Below, piece by piece: positions 1 to 7,642 of a stretch of 64,000 bases of DNA. Source of the stretch: Foliamicus sp963666765. Lineage in GTDB: Bacteria > Pseudomonadota > Gammaproteobacteria > Steroidobacterales > Foliamicaceae. The stretch covers positions 1,054,001 through 1,118,000 of the forward strand of contig OY762933.1 of NCBI GenBank assembly GCA_963666765.1, read 5' to 3'. The notes under the pieces were generated by a model. That model was not told where the DNA came from. It worked only from the letters and a program-made list of their open reading frames with translations, and ran no database searches. Position numbers and translations under genes: made by a program. The stretch's first letter is position 1. Each line of letters begins with the position of its first letter.

Positions 1-1
1 G

Positions 2-853
2 CTGTTCCTGGGAATCGCCGCGGTCGCGCTGGCCATGGCCGGACCGGCGGCCGCGGATTGGGCCCTGGACTTCCCCGCCAGCGCCACGGAACTCGGAAAC
101 AAGGTGCGCGGCCTGCACCACATGGCCCTGATCATTTGCGTGGTCATGGGCATCATCGTGTTCGGGGCGCTCGGCTATTCGCTGGTCAAGTTCCGCAAGT
201 CGCAGGGCGCGCAGGCCGCGAAGTTCAGCCACAGCACCAAGGCCGAGATCATCTGGACCGTCATCCCGGTCCTGATCCTGGTCGGCCTGGCGATCCCCAC
301 CGCCCGGGTGCTGATCGAGATGGAGGACACGCAGGCAGCGGACCTCAGGATCAAGGTCACCGGCTACCAGTGGAAATGGCGCTACGAGTACCTGGACCAC
401 GGCATCAGCTTCTTCAGCAACATCGACGACGCCAGCAACGCCGCGTCGATACGGGGCGCGGGCCTTGAATTGCACGAGCACTACCTGCGCGACGTCGACA
501 AGCCGATGGTGGTGCCGGTGGGCAAGAAGGTGAAGCTGCAGCTCACTTCCAACGACGTCATCCACGCCTGGTGGGTGCCGGAGTTCTACGTCAAGCGCGA
601 CGCGGTGCCCGGCACGATCAACGAAACCTGGTTCAAGGCCGAGAAGCCGGGAACCTACCGCGGCCAGTGCGCGGAGCTGTGCGGGCGCGGACACGGGTTC
701 ATGCCCATCGTGGTCGAGGTCCTGCCGCAGGACGAATTCGACGCATGGGTGGCCGGGCTGACGGCGCCGGCCGAACCCGAGCCGGAGCCCGAAGCCGAAG
801 CCGCCATCAGCCAGGCATCGACCGCCGCAGCCGGCGGCGCATCCGCCCGATAA
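2..853 (+). CDS. coxB: cytochrome c oxidase subunit II, 5' end outside window
   Basis: CuA-bearing subunit of an aa3-type heme-copper oxidase, which takes electrons from cytochrome c at the periplasmic face. The reading frame is open to the window edge and begins inside a hydrophobic signal-like stretch ending AGPAAADW, so the true start lies upstream; ATG at 35 is internal to that signal. Two membrane helices follow (about nt 120-200 and 245-315). The cupredoxin domain contains VIHAWWVPEF and the CuA motif CAELCGRGHGFM (C-x3-C-x3-H-x2-M, about nt 668-703), so all expected ligands are visible. The C-terminus is a low-complexity Pro/Glu/Ala tail after the catalytic domain. coxA follows after 16 bases, so the two are co-transcribed. 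Confidence 0.96.
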   Translation: MFLGIAAVALAMAGPAAADWALDFPASATELGNKVRGLHHMALIICVVMGIIVFGALGYSLVKFRKSQGAQAAKFSHSTKAEIIWTVIPVLILVGLAIPTARVLIEMEDTQAADLRIKVTGYQWKWRYEYLDHGISFFSNIDDASNAASIRGAGLELHEHYLRDVDKPMVVPVGKKVKLQLTSNDVIHAWWVPEFYVKRDAVPGTINETWFKAEKPGTYRGQCAELCGRGHGFMPIVVEVLPQDEFDAWVAGLTAPAEPEPEPEAEAAISQASTAAAGGASAR

Positions 854-869
854 CCCAGGGTAAGCGAAC

Positions 870-2441
870 ATGAGCGATACGACACACGAAGAACATCACG
901 ACGGCCCGCACGCCTCGGGAATCCGGCGGTGGCTGACCACCACCAACCACAAGGACATCGGCACGCTGTACCTGGTGTTCAGCCTGATCATGTTCCTGGT
1001 GGGCGGCACCATGGCGCTGATCATCCGCACCGAGCTGTTCCAGCCCGGCCTGCAGCTGGTGGACCCGCACTTCTTCAACCAGATGACCACCATGCACGCG
1101 CTGGTGATGATCTTCGGCGCGCTGATGCCGGCCTTCGTGGGCCTGGCCAACTGGCAGATCCCGCTGATGGTGGGCGCTCCGGACATGGCGCTGCCGCGCA
1201 TGAACAACTGGAGTTTCTGGATCCTGCCGCCGGCCTTCCTGCTGCTGCTGGCCACGCTGTTCATGCCGGGCGGCGCTCCGGCGGGCGGCTGGACGCTGTA
1301 TCCGCCGCTGATCCTGCAGACCGGCGACGCCTTCCCCTTCGTGGTGTTCTCGCTGCACATGCTGGGCGCCTCGTCCATCCTGGGCGCCATCAACATCATC
1401 GTGACGATTTCCAACATGCGCGCGCCCGGCATGAGCTTCATGAAGATGCCGCTGTTCGTATGGACCTGGCTGATCACAGCCTACCTGTTGATCGGCGCCA
1501 TGCCGGTGCTGGCCGGCGCCATCACGATGCTGCTCACCGACCGCTACTTCGACACCAGTTTCTTCCTGGCGGCCGGCGGCGGCGACCCGGTCATGTTCCA
1601 GCACATCTTCTGGTTCTTCGGCCACCCCGAGGTGTACATCCTCATCCTGCCGGCCTTCGGGATCATTTCGCAGGTCATTCCCACCTTCGCGCGCAAGCCG
1701 CTGTTCGGCTACACCTCGATGGTGATCGCGACTTCGGCCATCGCGTTCCTGTCGTACGTCGTATGGGCGCATCACATGTTCACGGTGGGCATGCCGCAGG
1801 CCGGCTTGCTGTTCTTCATGATCTCGACGATGTTCATCGCGGTGCCGACCGGGGTGAAGATCTTCAACTGGCTGGCCACGCTGTGGCGCGGCTCGATCAG
1901 CTTCGAGACACCGATGCTGTTCGCCATCGCCTTCGTCGTCCTGTTCACCATCGGCGGGTTCTCCGGGCTGATGCTGGCGCTGGTGCCCGCGGACATCGAG
2001 TACCACGACACCTACTTCGTTGTGGCGCATTTCCACTACGTGCTGGTGCCGGGCGCCATCTTCGGCGTGATCGCCGGCGTCTATTACTGGCTGCCCAAGT
2101 GGACCGGCCACATGTACAACGAGACGCTGGGCAAGTGGCACTTCTGGTTGTCGACCATCTTCGTCAACGTCCTGTTCTTCCCGCAGCACTTCCTGGGACT
2201 GGCCAGCATGCCGCGTCGGATCCCGGACTACGCCGTGCAGTTCACCGAGTTCAACATGATCTCGACCATCGGCGCGTTCGGTTTCGGCCTCTCGCAACTG
2301 CTGTTCGTATGGATGCTGATCAAGTGCGTCAAGGGCGGGAAGCAGGCCACCGAAAAGGTCTGGGACGACCCGCAGGGCCTGGAGTGGACCGTGCCCTCGC
2401 CGGCGCCGTACCACACCTTCGAGACGGCGCCCAAGGTCTAG
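870..2441 (+). CDS. coxA: cytochrome c oxidase subunit I
   Basis: Catalytic 12-helix subunit holding low-spin heme a and the heme a3-CuB centre; reduces O2 to water and pumps protons. The 523 residues include the A1-type signature FFGHPEVYILILPAFG (CuB histidine, cross-linked tyrosine and proton-channel glutamate), the CuB pair in WAHHMFTVGM, and the heme ligands in VVAHFHYVLVPG. Length is normal for the family. It sits between coxB and a small ORF followed by ctaG, the standard order for proteobacterial caa3/aa3 operons. The start ATG at 870 begins the sequence MSDTTHEEHHDG and lies 16 bases after the coxB stop. Confidence 0.98.
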   Translation: MSDTTHEEHHDGPHASGIRRWLTTTNHKDIGTLYLVFSLIMFLVGGTMALIIRTELFQPGLQLVDPHFFNQMTTMHALVMIFGALMPAFVGLANWQIPLMVGAPDMALPRMNNWSFWILPPAFLLLLATLFMPGGAPAGGWTLYPPLILQTGDAFPFVVFSLHMLGASSILGAINIIVTISNMRAPGMSFMKMPLFVWTWLITAYLLIGAMPVLAGAITMLLTDRYFDTSFFLAAGGGDPVMFQHIFWFFGHPEVYILILPAFGIISQVIPTFARKPLFGYTSMVIATSAIAFLSYVVWAHHMFTVGMPQAGLLFFMISTMFIAVPTGVKIFNWLATLWRGSISFETPMLFAIAFVVLFTIGGFSGLMLALVPADIEYHDTYFVVAHFHYVLVPGAIFGVIAGVYYWLPKWTGHMYNETLGKWHFWLSTIFVNVLFFPQHFLGLASMPRRIPDYAVQFTEFNMISTIGAFGFGLSQLLFVWMLIKCVKGGKQATEKVWDDPQGLEWTVPSPAPYHTFETAPKV

Positions 2442-2459
2442 GCGGTTCACGGCGGGCCC

Positions 2460-2567
2460 ATGTTCCAGATGTCCCGGAAGCGCGTCCACGCCGCCCTGCT
2501 GGTCCTGCTGGCGGCGGCGTTTTACGGCGGCTTCATCCTGGCGCAATGGCTGAGGAGCGGCGCATGA
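2460..2567 (+). CDS. 35-residue single-span membrane protein of the cox operon
   Basis: Short frame between coxA and ctaG. ATG at 2460 gives 35 residues: a basic start (MFQMSRKRVH), one hydrophobic helix of about 18 residues rich in Ala/Leu, and the end LAQWLRSGA. Its TGA overlaps the ctaG ATG in an ATGA arrangement, which argues for translation and coupling. Small single-helix proteins at exactly this position are annotated in related operons as 'cytochrome oxidase small assembly protein'; assignment here is by position, size and topology, not by sequence match. Confidence 0.6.
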   Translation: MFQMSRKRVHAALLVLLAAAFYGGFILAQWLRSGA

Positions 2568-3124
2568 AGTCGCCCTGGAGCAAGTACGGCAACCGGCGCC
2601 TGGTGCTGACGCTGGGCGGCGCGGTGGCGGGCATGTTCGCCTTCGCCTTCCTGCTGGCGCCGCTGTACGAAGTCTTTTGCGAGCTCACCGGGCTGGACTC
2701 GGAGCGCCTGACGCGGGCGACCCAGCCGGCCGGCACGGCCCACGCGCTGGAGATCGACGATCAGCGCACGGTCACCGTGGAGTTTCTGACCAACACGATG
2801 AACCCGGCGGCCTGGGATTTTCAGCCCGGCAACCTCAGTATCGAAGTCACGCCCGGGCGCACGGCCGAGACCGTCTTCTTCGCCCGCAACCTGCTCCCTC
2901 ATGACGTCATTTCCGTCACCCGGCCCGCCGTGCGGCCACTGGAGGCGGTGAGCCACGTATCGAAGCAGGTCTGCTTCTGTTTCGAGGAGCAGGCGTTCGC
3001 GGCCGGCGAGCGGCGCGAGCTGCCGATGCGCTTCACGATTGATCCCGAACTGCCGGCGCACGTCGAGACCGTGACGCTGGCATACACCCTTTTTACCGCG
3101 GAGCCCCGGTTGAGGAGGAATTGA
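2564..3124 (+). CDS. ctaG: cytochrome c oxidase assembly protein CtaG/Cox11
   Basis: Copper chaperone that delivers CuB to subunit I from the periplasmic side. It has 186 residues: a basic N-terminus, one membrane anchor (about residues 12-32, ending LAPLYEVFCELTG), then an Ig-like domain. The copper motif CFCF is present in KQVCFCFEEQAF, and the cysteine after the membrane segment (YEVFC) is the second conserved copper-related cysteine. The start ATG at 2564 overlaps the stop of the preceding small gene, and the stop directly abuts the coxC ATG at 3125, so translation is tightly coupled through this part of the operon. Confidence 0.95.
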   Translation: MKSPWSKYGNRRLVLTLGGAVAGMFAFAFLLAPLYEVFCELTGLDSERLTRATQPAGTAHALEIDDQRTVTVEFLTNTMNPAAWDFQPGNLSIEVTPGRTAETVFFARNLLPHDVISVTRPAVRPLEAVSHVSKQVCFCFEEQAFAAGERRELPMRFTIDPELPAHVETVTLAYTLFTAEPRLRRN

Positions 3125-4003
3125 ATGGCCGACACCAAGGCTAACTACTACGTACCGCATGGCAGCCCCTGGCCCGCCGTGGCGTCCGTTTCCATGTTCG
3201 TCATGGCGCTCGGAGGGGCGATGTGGCTGAACAATTCGGACGCGGGGAGGGCCGTGCTGCTGCTGGGCCTGGCCGGGCTGACGTTCATGATGTTCGGCTG
3301 GCTGGGTACCGTGATCAAGGAGAACATCGCCGGTTTGTACAGCGGGCGGGTTGACCGTTCGTTCCGCCAGGGAATGGCGTGGTTCATCTTCTCCGAGGTC
3401 ATGTTCTTCGTCGGCTTCTTCGGCGCGCTGTTTTACGCGCGGGTGCTGGCGGTTCCATGGCTGGGCGGCGACGGCATCGGCGAGGCCACCAACAGCCTGC
3501 TGTGGTCCGGATTCGAAACGGAATGGCCCACCAACGGCCCCGGCGAGATCGGCGGCGACGCACAAGGCAGCTTCACGCCCATGGGCTGGGGCGGCCTGCC
3601 GCTGTGGAACACGCTGATTCTGCTGACTTCCAGCGTCACCATCACCATCGCGCATCACGCGCTGAAGAACAATAACCGCAAGCTGTTGAACATCGGAACC
3701 CTGCTGACGGTCCTGCTGGGCGGCTTGTTTCTGTACTTCCAGATCGAGGAGTACGTGCATGCCTACCAGGATCTGGATCTGAGGCTGAGTACCGGCATCT
3801 ACGGCTCGACCTTCTTCATGTTGACCGGGTTCCACGGCGCACACGTCACGCTGGGGGTGATCATGCTCACGGTGACCTGGTTCCGGATTCTCAAAGGACA
3901 TTTCACGCCCAACGAGCACTTCGGCTTCCAGGCGGTGTCCTGGTACTGGCACTTCGTTGACGTGGTGTGGGTGTGCCTGTTCATCTTCGTTTACGTGCTA
4001 TAG
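3125..4003 (+). CDS. coxC: cytochrome c oxidase subunit III
   Basis: Seven-helix subunit that stabilises the catalytic core and supports proton uptake. It has 292 residues, starting MADTKANYYVPHGSPWP, with the characteristic FSEVMFFVGFFGALFY (conserved Glu in the lipid-binding cleft), GFHGAHVTLG and the C-terminal WYWHFVDVVWVCLFIFVYV. A polar insert near residues 115-165 separates the N-terminal helices from the rest, as in other caa3/aa3 enzymes. The ATG begins on the base after the ctaG stop. A cytochrome c gene follows after 17 bases, suggesting that the electron donor is encoded in the same transcript. Confidence 0.97.
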   Translation: MADTKANYYVPHGSPWPAVASVSMFVMALGGAMWLNNSDAGRAVLLLGLAGLTFMMFGWLGTVIKENIAGLYSGRVDRSFRQGMAWFIFSEVMFFVGFFGALFYARVLAVPWLGGDGIGEATNSLLWSGFETEWPTNGPGEIGGDAQGSFTPMGWGGLPLWNTLILLTSSVTITIAHHALKNNNRKLLNIGTLLTVLLGGLFLYFQIEEYVHAYQDLDLRLSTGIYGSTFFMLTGFHGAHVTLGVIMLTVTWFRILKGHFTPNEHFGFQAVSWYWHFVDVVWVCLFIFVYVL

Positions 4004-4020
4004 CGGAGGCTATTCAAGGC

Positions 4021-4623
4021 ATGAACAAGAAATTTCAAGTGGCGGCCTTCATGGTGGCGGCGGCCCTTTCTTCGCAATTGGCGGCCCAGGACGACCCGAA
4101 CGCGGGCGACCCGGAGCGCGGCCGCATACTCGCCGAACCCTGCCTAGGCTGCCACGGCATCGAGGGCAACATGACCACCTATCCGCCCTACCACGTGCCG
4201 CGCCTGGGGGGTCAGAACCCCAACTACATCGTCAAGGCGCTCCGGGGCTACGCGGGCGACGATCGCGTGCACGACGGCATGCACGCGCAGGCCGCCGACC
4301 TGACCGAACAGGAACTCAGGGACATCGCCGCCTACTTCGGGGGCGAGGCCACGGTCGAGGCGGACGCGGAGGTCCAGCCGCCCGAGTCCGGCATCTATTG
4401 CGTGTCCTGCCACGGGGTAAACGGCGTCAGCATCACGACGGAGTTTCCGCACCTGGCCGGCCAACATGCCGACTACCTGAACGAGACCATCCGTCAGTAC
4501 CTCAACGGGGACCGCAGCGACATTTCGATGAACGCCTTCCTCAACATGCTCAGCGACGAGCAGCTGAACGAGTTGTCCGAGTTCTACGCAAGCCAGCCGG
4601 GGCTGGTCACGGCCAAGCGCTGA
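4021..4623 (+). CDS. diheme cytochrome c, c4 type
   Basis: Periplasmic electron carrier, probably the donor to the oxidase encoded just upstream. The start ATG at 4021 follows a GGAGG-like site and opens with a signal peptide (MNKKFQVAAFMVAAALSSQ, cleavage after LAAQ). The mature part has two similar halves, each with one heme site: CLGCH near residues 41-45 and CVSCH near 127-131. Both halves also carry a conserved downstream Met/His-rich segment (DGMHAQ, MNAFLNMLS). The length of 200 residues is typical of cytochrome c4. The stop TGA is shared with the CTG start proposed for nth. Confidence 0.9.
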   Translation: MNKKFQVAAFMVAAALSSQLAAQDDPNAGDPERGRILAEPCLGCHGIEGNMTTYPPYHVPRLGGQNPNYIVKALRGYAGDDRVHDGMHAQAADLTEQELRDIAAYFGGEATVEADAEVQPPESGIYCVSCHGVNGVSITTEFPHLAGQHADYLNETIRQYLNGDRSDISMNAFLNMLSDEQLNELSEFYASQPGLVTAKR

Positions 4624-5261
4624 ACGCTGAAAAGCGAGCGGAGATCTTCCGGCGGTTGCGCCGGTCGAATCCGCGCCCCACGACGGAGCTCTCCTACGGC
4701 TCGCCGTTCGAGTTGCTGGTGGCCGTGGTGCTGTCCGCCCAGGCCACCGACGTCAGCGTAAACCAGGCCACGAAGACTCTATTCGCCGAGGCGGACACGC
4801 CCGAAGCCATGCTGGCGCTGGGCGAGGCGGGCATCCGCAGGCACATCCGCCGGATCGGCCTTTTCAACGCCAAGGCGGCCAACCTGGTGGCCCTGAGCGG
4901 GATTCTGCTCGAGAAGCACGGCGGGCAGGTCCCGCGCGAGCGCGAGGCGCTGGAAGCGCTGCCTGGAGTCGGTCGCAAGACCGCCAACGTGATCCTGAAC
5001 ACCGCCTTCGGCGTGCCGGTCATCGCCGTGGACACGCACGTATTCCGCCTCTCCAACCGCACCCGGATCGCGCCGGGCAAGAACGTGCTCGAGGTGGAAA
5101 AGCGGCTCATGCGCCTGACCCCGAAGGAATACTTGCAGCACGCCCACCACTGGCTGATCCTGCACGGCCGCTACGTCTGCCAGGCGCGCAAGCCCCGCTG
5201 CCACGAATGCGTGATCGCCGATCTGTGCGAGTACCCGAAGCGCCTGCGCCCCAACGAGTAG
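4620..5261 (+). CDS. nth: endonuclease III
   Basis: Bifunctional DNA glycosylase/AP lyase for oxidised pyrimidines in base-excision repair. Visible features are the helix-hairpin-helix LPGVGRKTANVIL with the catalytic Lys, the catalytic Asp in VIAVDTHVFRL, and a C-terminal [4Fe-4S] loop with spacing C-x6-C-x2-C-x5-C (CQARKPRCHECVIADLC). No ATG, GTG or TTG lies in frame near the expected N-terminus. CTG at 4620 gives LNAEKRAEIFRRL, which aligns residue for residue with the start of the E. coli protein (MNKAKRLEIL). That CTG overlaps the cytochrome stop, so reinitiation is likely. 213 residues. Confidence 0.95.
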   Translation: MNAEKRAEIFRRLRRSNPRPTTELSYGSPFELLVAVVLSAQATDVSVNQATKTLFAEADTPEAMLALGEAGIRRHIRRIGLFNAKAANLVALSGILLEKHGGQVPREREALEALPGVGRKTANVILNTAFGVPVIAVDTHVFRLSNRTRIAPGKNVLEVEKRLMRLTPKEYLQHAHHWLILHGRYVCQARKPRCHECVIADLCEYPKRLRPNE

Positions 5262-5275
5262 AATCCGGGAGACGA

Positions 5276-6103
5276 ATGACTCCCGCAATCGATGGAATCT
5301 CCGGCGCCGGCCTCGGCCTCCGCCGCCCCTACCTCAAGCCGTTCACGAAAGAACCGCCCGAGGAAGTCGATTTCTTCGAACTGGCCCCCGAGAACTGGAT
5401 CGGCGTGGGCGGCGCGCTCGGCAGCCGGCTCGGTTTCTTCACCGAGCGCTGGCCGGTCATCGCCCACGGACTCTCGCTGTCGATCGGCGGCCCCCATCCC
5501 CTCAACGAGAAGCTGGTGCGCGATGTGGGCGCCTGGATGGACGAATACGGCGTGCGGCTCTACTCCGAGCACCTGAGCTACACCGGCGACGAGGGCCAGC
5601 TCTACGACCTGCTGCCGATCCCGTATACCGGCGAAGCCGTTCGCTATGTGGCCGGGCGAATCCGGCGGGTGCAGGACATCCTGGGCCACCGAATCGCCGT
5701 GGAAAACGTGTCCTACTACGCATCGATGGGCGCGGAAATGGACGATGCCGAGTTCCTGACCGCGGTGCTGGAAGAAGCGGACTGCGGTCTGCTGCTCGAT
5801 GTCAACAACGTGTACGTAAACAGCACCAACCACGGTTTCGACCCGCGCGCCTTCCTCGACGCCATTCCCGCCGACCGGGTGCTGTACCTGCACACCGCGG
5901 GCCACTACGACGAAGCGCCGGACCTGCTGATCGATACGCACGGCGCGTCCGTCAAGGAGGAAGTCTGGGGCCTGCTCGAATACGCCTACCGGCGCCTGGG
6001 CCCCCGTCCCACCGTCCTGGAACGCGACTTCAACCAGCCGCCGCTGCCCGAATTGCTGGCCGAGGTAACCCGAATCCGCGACGTCCAGCGCGCCAGCGCA
6101 TGA
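5276..6103 (+). CDS. DUF692 / MNIO-family iron enzyme
   Basis: TIM-barrel protein of the multinuclear non-heme iron oxidative enzyme family, whose characterised members (MbnB, BufB/HvfB) modify cysteines in ribosomal peptides. It has 275 residues from ATG 5276. Conserved metal-site motifs are all visible: ELAPENWIG, AHGLSLSIGG, YSEHLSYTG, RIAVENVSYY, GLLLDVNNVYVN, YLHTAGH, IDTHG and LERD. Its TGA overlaps the ATG of a DUF2063 gene, the usual partner. No precursor peptide lies upstream (nth ends 14 bases before) or between the genes, so the substrate must be encoded elsewhere or be unconventional. Confidence 0.9.
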   Translation: MTPAIDGISGAGLGLRRPYLKPFTKEPPEEVDFFELAPENWIGVGGALGSRLGFFTERWPVIAHGLSLSIGGPHPLNEKLVRDVGAWMDEYGVRLYSEHLSYTGDEGQLYDLLPIPYTGEAVRYVAGRIRRVQDILGHRIAVENVSYYASMGAEMDDAEFLTAVLEEADCGLLLDVNNVYVNSTNHGFDPRAFLDAIPADRVLYLHTAGHYDEAPDLLIDTHGASVKEEVWGLLEYAYRRLGPRPTVLERDFNQPPLPELLAEVTRIRDVQRASA

Positions 6104-6858
6104 CCCATGACTTTCAGGCACTGCAGCGGCAGCTGACCGCCCACCTGCGCGACCCCCAGGCCAACCCGCCGCCAGAAGGCCCCGAGGACCGGCGTCTCGC
6201 CATCTATCGGCGCCTCGTGTTCGGCAACGTGTCGCGCTTGCTGGGAGCCAATTTCCCGGTGGCGCGCAAGCAACTCGGAAAGGCGGCGTTTTCCGACCTC
6301 ATTCGGGATTTTTTGCGCGAACACCGTGCCGAAACACCGTATTTCCCGCGAATGGCCGGCGAACTGCACGCCTGGTACCGCAAGGCTCAGCCGAAGCGCG
6401 CGAACGACCCCCAGTGGCTGGGCGAACTCCTGCTCTACGAATCGGAGAAGCGCAGACTGCGCAATGCAGCCGACCCGGCGCCGAGCCCGGAGATCGACCC
6501 CGAAGGCGACGTCGTCGCCGGCGTCCCCGCGCCTTCGCCGCTTCTGCGCCTGCTTACCCTGCGCTACCCAGTGCACCGCGGCAAGAGCGAAAAGCTGGAT
6601 GATGCGCCTCCCGACGTGCCTTCCTTCCTCCTGTTGAGGCGCGACAGCGCAGGCCGCATGCGGACCGAAGAACTGGGCGTGCTTTCCGCGGGGCTGTTGG
6701 CCATGATCCTCGACGGCAGCACGCAAACGGGCGCCGAGCTGCTGGAAAACATGATGCAGCAGGCGCCGGCGGATGCCCGGCCCGCATTGATCAGGCAGGG
6801 CGAAGCGCAACTCCGCCGCTTCCGCCGCATTGGAGTGCTGCTCGGCGCCTGCCGCTAA
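6100..6858 (+). CDS. DUF2063 / HvfC-BufC family partner of the MNIO enzyme
   Basis: 252 residues. The N-terminal domain (about 1-95) has the family pattern DRRLAIYRRLVFGNVSRLL followed by FPVARKQLG and LIRDFLREHRAETPYF. A second domain (about 100-250) resembles the C-terminal domain of the same family. Such proteins are thought to recognise the precursor peptide and present it to the DUF692 enzyme. The start ATG overlaps the stop of the DUF692 gene (ATGA), so the two are translationally coupled. The gene ends tail-to-tail against a membrane protein gene on the other strand, overlapping it by four bases. Confidence 0.85.
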   Translation: MTHDFQALQRQLTAHLRDPQANPPPEGPEDRRLAIYRRLVFGNVSRLLGANFPVARKQLGKAAFSDLIRDFLREHRAETPYFPRMAGELHAWYRKAQPKRANDPQWLGELLLYESEKRRLRNAADPAPSPEIDPEGDVVAGVPAPSPLLRLLTLRYPVHRGKSEKLDDAPPDVPSFLLLRRDSAGRMRTEELGVLSAGLLAMILDGSTQTGAELLENMMQQAPADARPALIRQGEAQLRRFRRIGVLLGACR

Positions 6859-7642
6859 GCCTGGAAGCGGCGCGGCGTCGCCCTCAGCCTGCCCAGCCGC
6901 GGCTTCAGGGCGAGAGCCAGCCCGCCCGCAGCCACAGCCAGCAGGATCAGAACCACCCAGCCCTGCGGCCTTCCCTGCGCGCTGCCGTGGATGGCCCAGG
7001 CAATCACCCACAGCCCCGAGGTGCTGACCAGCGCCACGCAGCCGTGCAGCGCTTGCGCGCGCGTCTTGAGCAACAGCGTGAAGAAGTACAGGGTGAGCTG
7101 CCCGGTAACCAGTTGCAGGAACACGATAGGATTGCCGAAGGTGAAATAAAGCGCAAACGTGGAGATAAAACCAAGCACTCCGAAAGCCATGTAGGGCGGC
7201 CGCCCGGTCAGGTAAAGAAAAGCGAAGCCCCCGGCCAATAGCGCGCAGACCGCCAGAAGCCACCAGATGACGCCCACGCAGGCGGTGATCAGCGCCATCA
7301 TGCTCAGCGCGTTGCACATGTAGAACAGGAAGTCCGCCAGCGCCGGACTGGTCGTGCTGCCCATGCCCGCAGCAGGTACCAGCGGTCCGCGGTGTTCTGG
7401 GCGAACTCAAACGCCCCTGACGCCATCATGAAGGCCACGGCCACGTAGAAGAACGCGGGCGCGTTGGCCTGTTCCGCCACATGGTCCCAGTTCGCATGCA
7501 CGGCCCAAAGCAGTACCAGCGGCGAAAACAGGGCAATCGCGTGCGCCGTCAGCACCCACGCCGCCACCGGCGCCGGCAAGTCAATCTGGGCTTTCAGACC
7601 GACCGCGGCAGGCTGCGCCCCGGACTGCTTGTCCTCGTTCAT
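6855..7642 (-). pseudogene. polytopic membrane protein gene split by a frameshift (or two overlapping genes)
   Basis: Two frames on the minus strand appear to be one gene. The first starts at ATG 7642 (MNEDKQSGAQ, overlapping the stop of the flavoprotein gene), encodes two membrane helices and ends ASGAFEFAQNTADRWYLL before running out of frame to a stop at 7304. The second, read from about 7364 (MGSTTSPALADFLFYMCNA), continues with five or six helices to 6855. Neither half alone looks complete, and the hydrophobic pattern is continuous across the junction near 7365-7380. A single-base error in the assembly, a real mutation or programmed frameshifting are all possible. I do not recognise the family with confidence. 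Confidence 0.55.

Noticed and set aside
807..2546. 579-codon frame on the minus strand across coxA
   Set aside because: Antisense shadow of coxA in a high-GC gene; the sequence is Arg/His/Gln-rich with no domain.
929..2560. Long plus-strand frame overlapping coxA that runs into ctaG
   Set aside because: Only the last part (from 2564) is the real ctaG; the rest is an out-of-frame shadow of coxA.
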